Below are positions 50,716 through 59,924 of a DNA stretch of 64,000 bases, piece by piece. Where the stretch lies: the NCBI GenBank assembly GCA_964512765.1, contig CAZEKF010000001.1:1-64000 (forward strand). Direction: 5' to 3'. The notes beneath the pieces are model-generated. The model was not told the origin of the DNA. It worked only from the letters and a program-made list of their open reading frames with translations, and ran no database searches. Numbering within the stretch: position 1 is the stretch's first letter; every line of letters begins with the position of its first letter. Origin of the DNA: GW2011-AR15 sp964512765. Its GTDB lineage: Archaea; Nanobdellota; Nanobdellia; Woesearchaeales; GW2011-AR15. Made by a program: the position numbers and the translations under genes.

Positions 50716-52734
50716 ATGGAACCTACAATTATAATAAAGAAGTTTCAGGAATTTTTAGACAAGAACTATTTGCCAGAAATAGCTGAAAAAGCTAGAAAAG
50801 GCGAAAAGTTCGTTGTAATAGATTTTAACACACTTTCTGTTTATGATCCAGATTTAGCAGACGAATTATTAGAAAATCCTGAAGAAGTCATTAAAGCAGC
50901 TGAGCTTGCTTTAGAACAATTCGAAGTAGAAGGCGATATTAAAAATTTCAAAGTAAGGATAAGTAATCTTCCCGATGACATGGAAATAATGATTAAAGAT
51001 ATTAGAAGTAAACACATTAACAAATTCTTGTTTTTGAAAGGACTCGTAAGGCAAAAATCAGATGTTCGTCCGCAAGTTACAAGTGCAAGATTCGAATGCC
51101 CGAGCTGCGGTAATGTTATAACTGTTTTACAGCTTGACTCTAAATTTAAAGAACCTACCAGGTGTGGGTGTGGCCGAAAAGGCAAGTTTAGAGAATTGAG
51201 TAGAGAACTTGTAGACGCGCAAAAAATTGTTCTTGAAGAAGCACCTGAAGATCTTGAAGGTGGCGAGCAACCTAAAAGATTAGATCTCTTTCTAAAATCA
51301 GATTTGGTGAGCCCAATGTCTGACAAAAAAACAAACCCGGGAAGTAAGATTGAAGTTTGCGGTATATTAAAAGAAGTCCCTATTCCTGCTCGAGACGGTG
51401 GGAAACTTACAAGGTTTGATTTAATGATAGATGCAAATTTTGTTGAACCTATTGAAGAAGATTTTTTTGAATTAAACATCTCCAAAAAAGAAGAAGAAGA
51501 AATTTTGAACTTAGCAAAAGACGCTCAGGTGTACGATAAATTGATTGGTTCGATTGCTCCAACTATCTATGGTCATGATCGAATAAAAGAAGCAATTATT
51601 TTACAAGCGTTCGGAGGTGTTAGAAAGAAAAAGAAAAAAGGCGCAGCAACAAGAGGTGACATACATATATTATTGATAGGTGATCCAGGATCTGGTAAGT
51701 CTCAAATGTTAAAAAGAGTATCAGAAGTCGCTCCAAAAGCTCGGTATGTTTCAGGTAAGGGTGCAAGCGGCGCAGGTTTAACAGCAACAGTTGTTAAAGA
51801 CGAATTTATACGGGGATATGCACTTGAAGCAGGAGCATTAGTTTTAGCAAACCGCGGCATTGTGTGTATTGACGAGCTTGATAAAATGACCCGGGAAGAT
51901 AGAAGTGCAATGCACGAAGCTCTTGAACAACAAACAGTCACAATATCTAAAGCTAATATTCAGGCAACATTACGAGCAGAAACAACAGTATTGGCAGCAG
52001 CTAACCCGAAATTTGGTAGGTTTGATCCGTATGAAGTGTTAGCAAGACAAATTGAACTGCCTAGTACATTGATCAACAGGTTTGACCTTATTTTTCCAGT
52101 TAGAGACTTACCTGACGAAAAAAAGGATGAAAAACTAGCATCTTTCATATTAAACCTTCATCAAGAAAAAACCGAAATCAAATCAGAAGTTGAAAATGAA
52201 TTATTAAGAAAATATTTTGCATATGCAAGACAGAAAATCAAACCTATATTAACAGATGCCGCAATTGAAGAAATTAAAAGTTATTATGTAAAAATGCGAT
52301 CTTCGGGTAGCGAAGAAGCAGGAGTGAAAGCTATCCCCATCACAGCTAGACAGTTAGAGGCGTTGATACGGTTAGCAGAAGCGTCTGCAAAGATAAGATT
52401 ATCCACAAAAGTTACTAGAAAAGATGCGAAACGAGGTATTGATCTTGTGCATCATTGTTTATCACAAATCGGACTTGATCCAGAAACAGGTAAGTTTGAC
52501 ATTGATAGAATTTCGTCAGGGGTTACAGCTTCTGAAAGAAGTAATATTGTTTTAGTACGAGAAATAATAAACGAAATCGAAGTTAAGTCAGGAAAAACCA
52601 TTTCAATTGAAGATGTTCTTATTGAAGCTAGTTCAAGAAAGGTTAAAGAAGACCAAGTTGTTGAAATTATTGAAAAGCTTAAACGTTCAGGAGATATATA
52701 CGAACCTAAGAAAGGTTTTATTTCAAAGATATAA
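50716..52734 (+). CDS. mcm: MCM replicative helicase
   Basis: Hexameric replication helicase. The 672-residue protein has the N-terminal domain with a zinc cluster (CPSCGN...CGCG), Walker A GDPGSGKS (322-329), Walker B VCIDELDKM, sensor 1 AAANP, the arginine finger INRFDL, and a C-terminal winged helix (about 610-672). No intein. A GGAGGGGG-like run lies about 25 nt upstream. It is followed 3 nt later by an OB-fold protein, as in RPA-linked replication genes. Confidence 0.97.
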   Translation: MEPTIIIKKFQEFLDKNYLPEIAEKARKGEKFVVIDFNTLSVYDPDLADELLENPEEVIKAAELALEQFEVEGDIKNFKVRISNLPDDMEIMIKDIRSKHINKFLFLKGLVRQKSDVRPQVTSARFECPSCGNVITVLQLDSKFKEPTRCGCGRKGKFRELSRELVDAQKIVLEEAPEDLEGGEQPKRLDLFLKSDLVSPMSDKKTNPGSKIEVCGILKEVPIPARDGGKLTRFDLMIDANFVEPIEEDFFELNISKKEEEEILNLAKDAQVYDKLIGSIAPTIYGHDRIKEAIILQAFGGVRKKKKKGAATRGDIHILLIGDPGSGKSQMLKRVSEVAPKARYVSGKGASGAGLTATVVKDEFIRGYALEAGALVLANRGIVCIDELDKMTREDRSAMHEALEQQTVTISKANIQATLRAETTVLAAANPKFGRFDPYEVLARQIELPSTLINRFDLIFPVRDLPDEKKDEKLASFILNLHQEKTEIKSEVENELLRKYFAYARQKIKPILTDAAIEEIKSYYVKMRSSGSEEAGVKAIPITARQLEALIRLAEASAKIRLSTKVTRKDAKRGIDLVHHCLSQIGLDPETGKFDIDRISSGVTASERSNIVLVREIINEIEVKSGKTISIEDVLIEASSRKVKEDQVVEIIEKLKRSGDIYEPKKGFISKI

Positions 52735-52737
52735 AAA

Positions 52738-53340
52738 ATGAAACGAAAAACTGCTAGAAAAATTCAGCTTAACGAACTTTTAAGCGGAACATATATTAAA
52801 CGGCCAGGTTGGGAACCTAGTGGAGTTTTAACAAAATATGGAGAGATAACACGAGTTAATGTCACAGGATTAATTGTTTCATTGTCAGAAGGAGAAGATA
52901 GTTTAAGTTTTCTTTTAGATGATGGTTCAGGGAATATAACAGTTAGAATGTTTGAAAAACCTGACCAGAACCATTCATTGGGTGACATGGTAAGGATTAT
53001 TGGCAGGGTTCGTGAAACAGGTAATTCAATTTATGTTGTCCCGGAACTAATAAAAAAGATTGACAAAAAATGGTATAATGTGCATAATCTCGAACTGAAA
53101 CTATTGAAACGTACAGCTAAAAAATTACCAGTTGAACCAGAAGCAGATGAAGCCATGGAAACTGGTCCTTATCAAAAAATTCTGAACGTAATTACTATTC
53201 TTGATAAGGGGGAAGGTGTAGATGTTCAAGAGGTTGTAAACAATATTAAAATAGATAACTGCGAAAACATTGTCCAGAATTTGATAGAAGAAGGCGAAGT
53301 TTTCGAAATTTCTCCTGGAAAAGTTAAAATTTTAGAATAA
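52738..53340 (+). CDS. OB-fold single-stranded DNA-binding protein, RPA2-like
   Basis: This 200-residue protein has an OB-fold (about 40-115: VNVTGLIVSLSEGED..., SFLLDDGSGNITVRMFE, LGDMVRIIGRVRETGNSIYVVPEL) and a C-terminal winged-helix region (about 140-200), the RPA32/RPA2 layout. It is directly downstream of mcm, which supports a role in replication. Zinc-finger RPA motifs are not present. Confidence 0.85.
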   Translation: MKRKTARKIQLNELLSGTYIKRPGWEPSGVLTKYGEITRVNVTGLIVSLSEGEDSLSFLLDDGSGNITVRMFEKPDQNHSLGDMVRIIGRVRETGNSIYVVPELIKKIDKKWYNVHNLELKLLKRTAKKLPVEPEADEAMETGPYQKILNVITILDKGEGVDVQEVVNNIKIDNCENIVQNLIEEGEVFEISPGKVKILE

Positions 53341-54186
53341 CACGGGTGTTACATATACTTCTAGAAATGCTGCAGAAACAATAAGGAATAGGCTTAACAA
53401 TAATAATACAGAAGAGTCCATTATAATTTTTTCATACTTTCTTGTACCGAAGTCGTGCCTAATTACAGCTACTGAAATTATGCTTCCTGCTAATCCTGCC
53501 ACAAAATATGCAAGAATTTCAACAATACCATGGATAGAATATCGTAACAAACCGTACGATATTACTGAGACATACTCTGCAGAGCTTGAGAAAATACTTA
53601 GTTCTTTACTTATTTGGTAAATGCCTGATTTAATCGTGTCACCTATTGCAACGCCGATAACAGACGCGTTCCATGTTAATATGAAAAGTGCACCTACGCC
53701 GTATAAAAACGAGAATAATACACAGAAGATTAATACTTTTAGGTTGTTTGATAATATGTCTAGAAATATTTTGACATGAGATGATGCGTTTCCAATAACA
53801 TTCCCTCTTAAATTAGTAATTGTATTTGTTTGTACACTGAATAAAGTGCTTATGCTTGAACTAGGCAACACAACGTACCAGAACGCAAATGCGAGTGTTG
53901 CACCAATAAAATAATTTATAAAAACTTTTAATGCTTTGGAGTGTTCTTTTAACAAATTTTTCTCGTCTAGATTAGTTAAATCTTTTTTTTCTTCAGTTTT
54001 AATTATTCTATATACTAAAGGAACAGCAGCCATGGTTGTTAGAAAAACCATTATAAGAGATGCATGATCATTAAAAATCCATATTCCAAGAAATAAACCA
54101 AGCGATGCGTATAGAAAACCATGCAGAAATACCCAGCCAGGATGTGCTTCAGCTTTCCAAGGTGATATTAATGATTCTAATACCAT
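53332..54186 (-). CDS. SpoIIM-like membrane protein (DUF95)
   Basis: The 284-residue protein has about six hydrophobic helices (near 18-38, 44-60, 88-108, 148-180, 205-235, 255-280) and the DUF95 core with SFLYGVGALFILTWNASVIG. The family occurs widely in bacteria and archaea, with no fixed function outside sporulation. It converges on the OB-fold gene (9-nt overlap). Confidence 0.8.
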   Translation of the reverse strand: MVLESLISPWKAEAHPGWVFLHGFLYASLGLFLGIWIFNDHASLIMVFLTTMAAVPLVYRIIKTEEKKDLTNLDEKNLLKEHSKALKVFINYFIGATLAFAFWYVVLPSSSISTLFSVQTNTITNLRGNVIGNASSHVKIFLDILSNNLKVLIFCVLFSFLYGVGALFILTWNASVIGVAIGDTIKSGIYQISKELSIFSSSAEYVSVISYGLLRYSIHGIVEILAYFVAGLAGSIISVAVIRHDFGTRKYEKIIMDSSVLLLLSLFLIVSAAFLEVYVTPVLF

Positions 54187-54261
54187 TATAAGTCTTTTTC
54201 TTACCTAAAAGGTATATAAAACTTTCTATTAGACGATAAAACTATACTTAAACACCCACAA

Positions 54262-54282
54262 GATTTATATACTATTTATAAT
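54262..54282 (+). promoter_or_regulatory. TATA-rich promoter of the ribosomal protein operon
   Basis: gatttatatactatttataa lies about 140 nt before the uL3 start codon. This promoter gives a leader of roughly 120 nt, unlike the leaderless genes elsewhere in the window. Confidence 0.5.
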
Positions 54283-54295
54283 TCCAGAGCAATAA

Positions 54296-54331
54296 CAGGA
54301 TAAACATAATATAATATGTTTATTGGGCCTG
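54296..54331 (+). promoter_or_regulatory. Hairpin in the ribosomal operon leader
   Basis: ATAAACATA (54300-54308) pairs perfectly with TATGTTTAT (54315-54323) around a 6-nt loop. CAGG (54296-54299) can pair with CCTG (54328-54331) below it, leaving a 4-nt bulge. It sits 10-35 nt downstream of the promoter, in the long mRNA leader; its role is unknown. Confidence 0.55.
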
Positions 54332-54415
54332 AAAAGATTTCCTTCACAAGTTTCTGTATAAGGATGTCAAAAATAGGTCTGTTATAAAGGGAAAGAAAAA
54401 CTATAGTTAAATAAA

Positions 54416-55381
54416 ATGCCGAATACTAGAAAACCACGATCAGGATCATTACAGTTTTGGCCTAGAAAACAGTCTAAACGAAAAGTTGCCAGAACAAGAA
54501 CTTATCCACAAGTTAATGATCAAAAATTAACTGGGTTTGCTGGCTATAAAATAGGCATGACACATGTTCAAGCAATTGAAACTAACAAACATTCTCATAA
54601 AAAAGGCGAAGAAATTTCTGTTCCAGTAACAATGATTGAATGTCCGCCTTTAAAGATTGCATCATTAAAGTTATACAAAAAAGAATCTAACAAACTAAAA
54701 CTCAAAAAAGAAGTTTTATTGTCAATTGATAAGAATTTGAATAAAAGGCTTAAACTGCCAAAAAAAGATGCTGCTGCAGAACTTGACAAACTTAATTTTG
54801 AAGAATATGACGATGTGCGTGTTTTAGTCTATACACAACCCCAGTTAACAGCAACAGGTCAGAAAAAACCTGAAGTTATTGAGCTAGGTGTAGGCGGATC
54901 TTCAGTTGAAGATAAGGTTAAGTATGTTAAAGAAAACATTGGTAAAGATGTTGTGGTTGAATCTGTTTTCCAGGAAGGAGATTTAACAGATATAAAATCA
55001 ATAACAAAAGGTAAAGGTTTTCAAGGACCTGTTAAAAGGTTCGGAATTTCAATAAGACAGCACAAGTCTGAGAAAGCTATCCGTAACCCAGGATCATTAG
55101 GTCCGTGGTGTGGTCAGGGCCATATTATGTGGCGGGTTGCACACGCAGGTAAAATGGGATATCATCAAAGAACAGAGTATAATAAACAAATATTATTGTT
55201 TAATAAACCAGAACTAAAAAACGGATTGCACAAATACGGGAAAGTTAAAAATCAGATTGTTATGATTAAAGGTAGTGTTGGAGGTTCAAAGAAACGGTTA
55301 ATTGTCATGCAGAAAGCTAGTAGGATAAAAAAACAACCAGAACTGCCAACAATTGAAAAAGTTAACATAGTTGAGAACTAA
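54416..55381 (+). CDS. rpl3: Ribosomal protein uL3
   Basis: First gene of the ribosomal operon. The 321-residue protein begins MPNTRKPRSGSLQFWPRK, the archaeal/eukaryotic uL3 N-terminus, and contains TGFAGYKIGMTH, TKGKGFQGPVKRFG, and PGSLGPWCGQGHIMWRV. It is an early-assembly protein near the peptidyl transferase center. Stop and next start are 8 nt apart. Confidence 0.98.
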   Translation: MPNTRKPRSGSLQFWPRKQSKRKVARTRTYPQVNDQKLTGFAGYKIGMTHVQAIETNKHSHKKGEEISVPVTMIECPPLKIASLKLYKKESNKLKLKKEVLLSIDKNLNKRLKLPKKDAAAELDKLNFEEYDDVRVLVYTQPQLTATGQKKPEVIELGVGGSSVEDKVKYVKENIGKDVVVESVFQEGDLTDIKSITKGKGFQGPVKRFGISIRQHKSEKAIRNPGSLGPWCGQGHIMWRVAHAGKMGYHQRTEYNKQILLFNKPELKNGLHKYGKVKNQIVMIKGSVGGSKKRLIVMQKASRIKKQPELPTIEKVNIVEN

Positions 55382-55389
55382 TTAAGAAA

Positions 55390-56358
55390 ATGAAAGCGAT
55401 CTTAAAAACTGCAACAGGAACAAAAAAAGGCCAAGTAGAATTACCTGCACAGTTTCAAGAAGATGTCAGACCAGATTTGATTAAAAGAGCAGTTCTTACT
55501 ATTCAAAGTCATAACTATCAACCTTACGGAACAGATCCTGACGCAGGTAGAAAATACGCGTCAAAACTTTCAAGAAGAAGGCGTGATTATAAAACAGCTT
55601 ACGGAATAGGAATATCTCGTGTGCCAAGAAAAATTTTAAGTTATAGAGGGACAAGGTTTAACTGGCAAGGCGCGACTGCTCCTAATACTGTTGGCGGTAG
55701 GCAAGCACACCCGCCAAAAGCTGAAAAAATCTTATCAAAAAAAATTAATAAAAAAGAGCGTAGAAAAGCTATTAGGTCAGCAATAAGCGCATCAGTTATC
55801 AAAGAACTTGTAGTTCAGAGAGGACATGTTGTTGATGAGTATCCTATTGTTTTAGAAGACTCAGTTGAAACTTTGAAAAAAACAAAAGAAGTTTTAGATT
55901 TATTTAACAAACTTGGTTTAGCAAAAGAATTAGAAAGATCTGCTAGAAAATCAGAAAAAACAGGTAAAGCAAGACTACGTGGCAGACATTATAAAAAAGC
56001 AAAAGGACCTTTAGTTGTTGTATCAAAAAAATGTGATTTTATGAACGCAGCTGTTAACATTCCAGGAGTTGATGTTGTTGAGGTCGAAGATTTGAATGCT
56101 GAACTGTTAGCACCAGGTTGCGATTATGCAAGATTAACAATATACACAAAGAAAAGTGTTGAAAAGATTGGAAATTTAAAATTGTTCACAGACAATCCTG
56201 TTAAAGTTGAGAAAAAACCTAAACAAGAAAAGAAGACAGAACCTAAAAAAGAAGTTATTAAAGAAAAAAAAGCTGAAGTTAAGAAAGAGCCAGTAAAGAA
56301 AAAACCAGTTACAAAAAAAAAGCCAGTAACTAAGAAAAAAGAGGCTAGTAAAAAATGA
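55390..56358 (+). CDS. rpl4: Ribosomal protein uL4 with Lys-rich C-terminal extension
   Basis: The 322-residue protein has the archaeal L4 core, with FQEDVRPDLIKRAVL, the RRRRDYKTAYGIGISR loop, and GGRQAHPPK. The C-terminus (about 270-322) is a low-complexity Lys/Glu/Pro tail with repeated KKPVTKKK. Typical archaeal L4 is about 255 residues, so the tail is extra. It overlaps uL23 by 4 nt. Confidence 0.97.
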   Translation: MKAILKTATGTKKGQVELPAQFQEDVRPDLIKRAVLTIQSHNYQPYGTDPDAGRKYASKLSRRRRDYKTAYGIGISRVPRKILSYRGTRFNWQGATAPNTVGGRQAHPPKAEKILSKKINKKERRKAIRSAISASVIKELVVQRGHVVDEYPIVLEDSVETLKKTKEVLDLFNKLGLAKELERSARKSEKTGKARLRGRHYKKAKGPLVVVSKKCDFMNAAVNIPGVDVVEVEDLNAELLAPGCDYARLTIYTKKSVEKIGNLKLFTDNPVKVEKKPKQEKKTEPKKEVIKEKKAEVKKEPVKKKPVTKKKPVTKKKEASKK

Positions 56359-56603
56359 TTATCAAATATCCATTATCAACAGAAAAATCTATTAGGTTAA
56401 TGGAATCTGATAATACTTTGGTTTTTATTGTAGAGAAAAGTGCAAAGAAACAAGAGATTAAGAAAGCTATGGAAGAAATGTATAATGTTAAAGTTAAACG
56501 GGTAAACACGACAATTGATCCAAAAAACAGGAAAAAAGCGTATGTGAAATTTTCAGAAGACACGCCAGCAATTGATCTGGCAACACAACTAGGTTTAATG
56601 TAA
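56355..56603 (+). CDS. rpl23: Ribosomal protein uL23
   Basis: 82 residues, typical of archaeal L23: IIKYPLSTEKSIRLM at the start and VKVKRVNTTIDPKNRKKAYVKF in the second half. Binds 23S rRNA near the exit tunnel and docks SRP. Starts in the uL4 stop (ATGA). Confidence 0.97.
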   Translation: MIIKYPLSTEKSIRLMESDNTLVFIVEKSAKKQEIKKAMEEMYNVKVKRVNTTIDPKNRKKAYVKFSEDTPAIDLATQLGLM

Positions 56604-56609
56604 TTAAAA

Positions 56610-57314
56610 ATGGGTAAAAACTTAATTCAACAAGCACGGGGAAAAGGTTCGCCTACTTATAGAGCCCCTAGTTTTAAGTATAAAGCCAAAGTGTTTTACC
56701 CGCAAAAAGCACAAGAGTTTGGAAAAATTGTTGATTTAGTAAAATGCAGAGGTCATTCAAGTCCTTTAGCAAAAATTAGGTATGATTCAGGTGAAGAAAC
56801 TTACGTGATTGCTGCTGAAGGTGTTAGAATGGGTGATGTTGTGAACATTGGTAACGCTACTCCTGATAATGGAAACACATTATTTTTAAAAGATGTTCCG
56901 GTTGGTACTTCGTTGTTTAACATTGAACTTAAACCTGGAGATGGTGGTAAGTTTGTTAGAAGCGGTGGATGTTTCGCTAGAGTTTTATCAAAAAAAGAAG
57001 ATGAAATTGTAATATTATTACCTTCAAAAAAACAAAAATCATTTCATCCAAAATGTCGAGCAACTGTTGGCGTGGTTGCTGGATCTGGTAGAAAAGATAA
57101 ACCTTTTGTGAAAGCAGGTACAAAATATCATTATATGAAATCAAGGAACAAGTTATACCCAAAAACATCAGGAATTGCAATGAACGCTGTTGATCATCCG
57201 CACGGTACATCACGATCATCTAAAAAAGGTCATCCTACAATTGCAAGAAAAAACGCACCGCCTGGTGCGAAAGTTGGTAAGATCCGGCCAAGGAGAACAG
57301 GACGAGTGAAATAA
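56610..57314 (+). CDS. rpl2: Ribosomal protein uL2
   Basis: The 234-residue protein begins MGKNLIQQARGKGSPTYRAP, with ARVLSKKED..., and the conserved AMNAVDHPHGTSRSSKKG loop containing the functionally important His of uL2. It is required for subunit association and peptidyl transfer. Confidence 0.98.
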   Translation: MGKNLIQQARGKGSPTYRAPSFKYKAKVFYPQKAQEFGKIVDLVKCRGHSSPLAKIRYDSGEETYVIAAEGVRMGDVVNIGNATPDNGNTLFLKDVPVGTSLFNIELKPGDGGKFVRSGGCFARVLSKKEDEIVILLPSKKQKSFHPKCRATVGVVAGSGRKDKPFVKAGTKYHYMKSRNKLYPKTSGIAMNAVDHPHGTSRSSKKGHPTIARKNAPPGAKVGKIRPRRTGRVK

Positions 57315-57316
57315 AA

Positions 57317-57700
57317 ATGGCAAAAAAAGAATTTATGTACAGAGGTAAGTCAAGCACAGACGTGAAATCTTTATCAATAAACGAGTTCATGGAACTTGCT
57401 CCGAGCAGAGTAAGAAGAACATTAAAACGAGGGTTTACAGAAGAACAAAAAAAATTGCTTGAAAAAATTCGTGCTAATAAAAAAAATATTAAAACACATG
57501 CGAGAGACATGGTAGTTGTTCCAGAAATGATCGGACACATTATTAAAATTCATAATGGAAAAGATTATGCGGAAGTTATGATCACTGAAGAAATGCTTGG
57601 ACATTTTCTGGGTGAATTTTCATTAACAAGGAGAAGAGTAGCGCATAACGCACCTGGAGTAGGTGCTACGAGAAGCAGTGCGAGTGTGTCAGTAAGATAA
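57317..57700 (+). CDS. rps19: Ribosomal protein uS19
   Basis: 127 residues. Core block MVVVPEMIGHIIKIHNGKDY and GHFLGEFSLTRRRVAHNAPGVGATR match archaeal S19. Located in the small-subunit head. The gap after uL2 is 2 nt. Confidence 0.98.
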   Translation: MAKKEFMYRGKSSTDVKSLSINEFMELAPSRVRRTLKRGFTEEQKKLLEKIRANKKNIKTHARDMVVVPEMIGHIIKIHNGKDYAEVMITEEMLGHFLGEFSLTRRRVAHNAPGVGATRSSASVSVR

Positions 57701-57702
57701 AA

Positions 57703-58206
57703 ATGAATGTAAAATATTGTTTCAAGGATATGGATGATAACATGGCGAGAGCTCATGGTAGAAATTTAAGCATATCAACTAAACAATCAGTTGAAATATG
57801 TAATAATATAAGAAACATGTCTGTTCAAAAAGCAAAGACATTGCTTGAAAATGTTATTGATATGAAACAACCAATCAGAATGACACGATATATGAAAGAT
57901 ACAGCACATAAAAAAGAAATCGGTGCAGGAAAATATCCTGTTAAAGCTGCTAAAGAAATCCTTGCTTTGTTAAAAAGTGCAGAGTCAAATGCACAGAATA
58001 AAGGATTGAGTACTAAAGATCTAGTTATTAAACATATGTCTGCGCATCTTGCGTCACGGCCGTTTCATTATGGAAGAAAAAGACGTGTTAAGATGAAAAG
58101 AACGCATGTTCAAATTGTTTTATTAGAAAAAAAGAAAACATCCAAGGACAATACAGATAAGAAATCAGTTGAAAAAAAGACAATAGTTGAGGAGACTAAA
58201 AAATGA
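57703..58206 (+). CDS. rpl22: Ribosomal protein uL22 with Lys-rich tail
   Basis: The 167-residue protein has MARAHGRNLSISTKQSVEIC, PVKAAKEILALLKSAESNA, and the beta-hairpin tip HYGRKRRVKMKRTHVQIVL that lines the exit tunnel. The C-terminus is a charged Lys/Glu/Thr tail (about 142-167). Overlaps uS3 by 4 nt. Confidence 0.97.
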   Translation: MNVKYCFKDMDDNMARAHGRNLSISTKQSVEICNNIRNMSVQKAKTLLENVIDMKQPIRMTRYMKDTAHKKEIGAGKYPVKAAKEILALLKSAESNAQNKGLSTKDLVIKHMSAHLASRPFHYGRKRRVKMKRTHVQIVLLEKKKTSKDNTDKKSVEKKTIVEETKK

Positions 58207-58946
58207 TTGAACGTGAGTTTGTTTCAAGGAAAAAGAAAGAATTCCAGATCCAGGAATATATTAAATCAAATTTAAGAGGAGTAGGATTAAGTCACTCACG
58301 AATACAAAGAACTCCTTTGGGAGAAAAAATAATTATTCACGCTTCCCGGCCAGGATTAATCATTGGTGGCGGAGGATCAAATATTAAGAAGTTAACAAAA
58401 CAATTGAAACAAAAGTTCAGCTTGGAAAATCCGCAGATTGAAATAAGCGAACTTGAAAATATTAATCTGGTATCAGCAGTTGTCGCTGAAAGGATAGCAA
58501 CGTCATTAGAAAAATTCGGCACTATGAGGTTTAAAGGAATAGGGCATAAATGTATGTCTGATGTTTTGAACTCAGGTGCAAGAGGCATTGAAATATTAAT
58601 CTCTGGTAAGATACCTAGTGCACGAGCGAGGACATGGAGATTTTACCAAGGATATATTAAAAAATGCGGTAACGCAGCTGTAACAATTGTTGACACTGCG
58701 TATGAAATTGCAAACTTGAAATCAGGAATAGTGGGTATCAAAGTTAGTATTATGCCGCCTGATAAAAGATTGCCAGATGATGTTAAATTTAGGTCAGAAG
58801 AAGTTGCTGAAGAACCTGTTGTTGAAGAATTGTCAAAAGAAGAATCTGAAAAAGTTGAAGAAGAAATTAAAAATAACATTGAAACTCCGGAAAAAACAGA
58901 AGAAAAAGAAACTAAAGAAACTAAAGAGAATAAAGATGAAGAGTAA
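58203..58946 (+). CDS. rps3: Ribosomal protein uS3 with Glu/Lys-rich tail
   Basis: The 247-residue protein has a KH domain (GLIIGGGGSNIKKL, GGGG at 55-58) and the C-terminal domain ISGKIPSARARTWRFYQGYIKKCG. An acidic/Lys tail (about 200-247) is appended. It lies at the mRNA entry channel. It overlaps uL29 by 11 nt. Confidence 0.97.
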   Translation: MIEREFVSRKKKEFQIQEYIKSNLRGVGLSHSRIQRTPLGEKIIIHASRPGLIIGGGGSNIKKLTKQLKQKFSLENPQIEISELENINLVSAVVAERIATSLEKFGTMRFKGIGHKCMSDVLNSGARGIEILISGKIPSARARTWRFYQGYIKKCGNAAVTIVDTAYEIANLKSGIVGIKVSIMPPDKRLPDDVKFRSEEVAEEPVVEELSKEESEKVEEEIKNNIETPEKTEEKETKETKENKDEE

Positions 58947-59121
58947 AGATATTAAAACTAAGAGTAAAGAAGAACTAGAAACACAGTTGAGTGAGTTACA
59001 AAAAGAATTAATAAAATTACAAACACAAGTTGCGACAGGCACAACTTTAAAAAGTCCTGGACAAGTTAAAAAAACAAAAAAAACTATTGCGAGGTTATTA
59101 ACAGAACTTAAAACAAAATGA
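58936..59121 (+). CDS. rpl29: Ribosomal protein uL29
   Basis: 61 residues from the ATG at 58936 (MKSKDIKTKSKEELETQL), with the L29 helical hairpin. An upstream in-frame start would read through the uS3 coding region and add an improbable Lys/Leu run, so it is rejected. The end overlaps aIF1 in an ATGA junction. Confidence 0.95.
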   Translation: MKSKDIKTKSKEELETQLSELQKELIKLQTQVATGTTLKSPGQVKKTKKTIARLLTELKTK

Positions 59122-59423
59122 GTATATGTAATACATGTGGGCTTCCAAACGAATTGTGTGTATGTGAAAGTATAGCAAAAGAAAGTCAAGAAATTAAAAT
59201 ATACACAATTAAAAAAAAATTCGGTAAAAAAAACACAGTGATTAAGGGAATAGACACAAAACAGATCGATCTTAAAGATCTCGGAAAAAAATTAAAAAAC
59301 ACGTTAGCATGTGGTGGCACAGCAAAAGAAGGTAAAGTTGAGTTGCAAGGCGATCATAAGTTCAAGGTTAAACAAGAACTCATAAAATTAGGTTTTTCTG
59401 ACGAAACAATCAAGATCAAATAA
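59118..59423 (+). CDS. sui1: Translation initiation factor aIF1 (SUI1)
   Basis: The 101-residue protein has an N-terminal Cys motif (CNTCGLPNELCVCE) and the SUI1 core with a GTAKEGKVELQGDHKFKVKQ loop. It checks start-codon pairing on the small subunit. Archaeal aIF1 genes commonly lie in this position in the ribosomal operon. Confidence 0.95.
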   Translation: MSICNTCGLPNELCVCESIAKESQEIKIYTIKKKFGKKNTVIKGIDTKQIDLKDLGKKLKNTLACGGTAKEGKVELQGDHKFKVKQELIKLGFSDETIKIK

Positions 59424-59431
59424 AAAGTCAA

Positions 59432-59650
59432 ATGAAACATGAGTTGATAGGAAAGCGCGCAGAGATAATGCACAATGGTGTTACATTCAAAGGAGAAATT
59501 ATAAACGAAACAAAAAACATGGTTTATTTTAAGACAAAAAAAAAAATAAAAAAGTTCATAAAAAATTCAATCAAATTGATCATAAACAATAAGCAAATCA
59601 ATGGAAATAAAATAAACAAAAGGCCCGAAGACAGGGTTAAATCGTGTTAA
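59432..59650 (+). CDS. rnp1: RNase P protein component 1 (Rpp29)
   Basis: The 72-residue protein shows the Rpp29 Sm-like core: HELIGKRAEIMHNGVTFKGEIINETKNM. Typical archaeal Rpp29 is about 90-100 residues, so it is slightly short at the C-terminus. Its position between aIF1 and uS17 is the conserved archaeal context. With the Rpp30 gene at 32843 it supports a multi-protein RNase P. Confidence 0.9.
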   Translation: MKHELIGKRAEIMHNGVTFKGEIINETKNMVYFKTKKKIKKFIKNSIKLIINNKQINGNKINKRPEDRVKSC

Positions 59651-59660
59651 AACAAAAAAA

Positions 59661-59924
59661 ATGGCAACTGAAATCAGAACAAGAGGAAGAACATTCAAAG
59701 GTAAAGTTGTGAGTAGTAAAGCTCAGAAAACAGTTACTGTTGAATGGAACAGACGTATTTATGTTAAGAAATATGAAAGATACCAGAACAAAACAAGTAA
59801 AGTTAAAGCGCATAATCCAGAAGAACTGGATGCAAAGGAAGGTGACATGGTTATTATTAAAGAATGTCGGCCTATCAGTAAAACTAAGAAGTTTATTGTA
59901 ACAGAGGTTATAAAAGAAGAATGA
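59661..59924 (+). CDS. rps17: Ribosomal protein uS17
   Basis: 87 residues with an RTFKGKVVSSKAQKTVTVEWNR start and the OB-fold VKAHNPEELDAKEGDMVIIKECRPIS typical of archaeal S17. Binds 16S rRNA early. Overlaps uL14 by 4 nt. Confidence 0.97.
   Translation: MATEIRTRGRTFKGKVVSSKAQKTVTVEWNRRIYVKKYERYQNKTSKVKAHNPEELDAKEGDMVIIKECRPISKTKKFIVTEVIKEE

Noticed and set aside
58777..58935. N-terminal extension of uL29
   Set aside because: It overlaps the uS3 tail in another frame and adds an improbable Lys/Leu-rich run; ATG at 58936 gives a normal L29.
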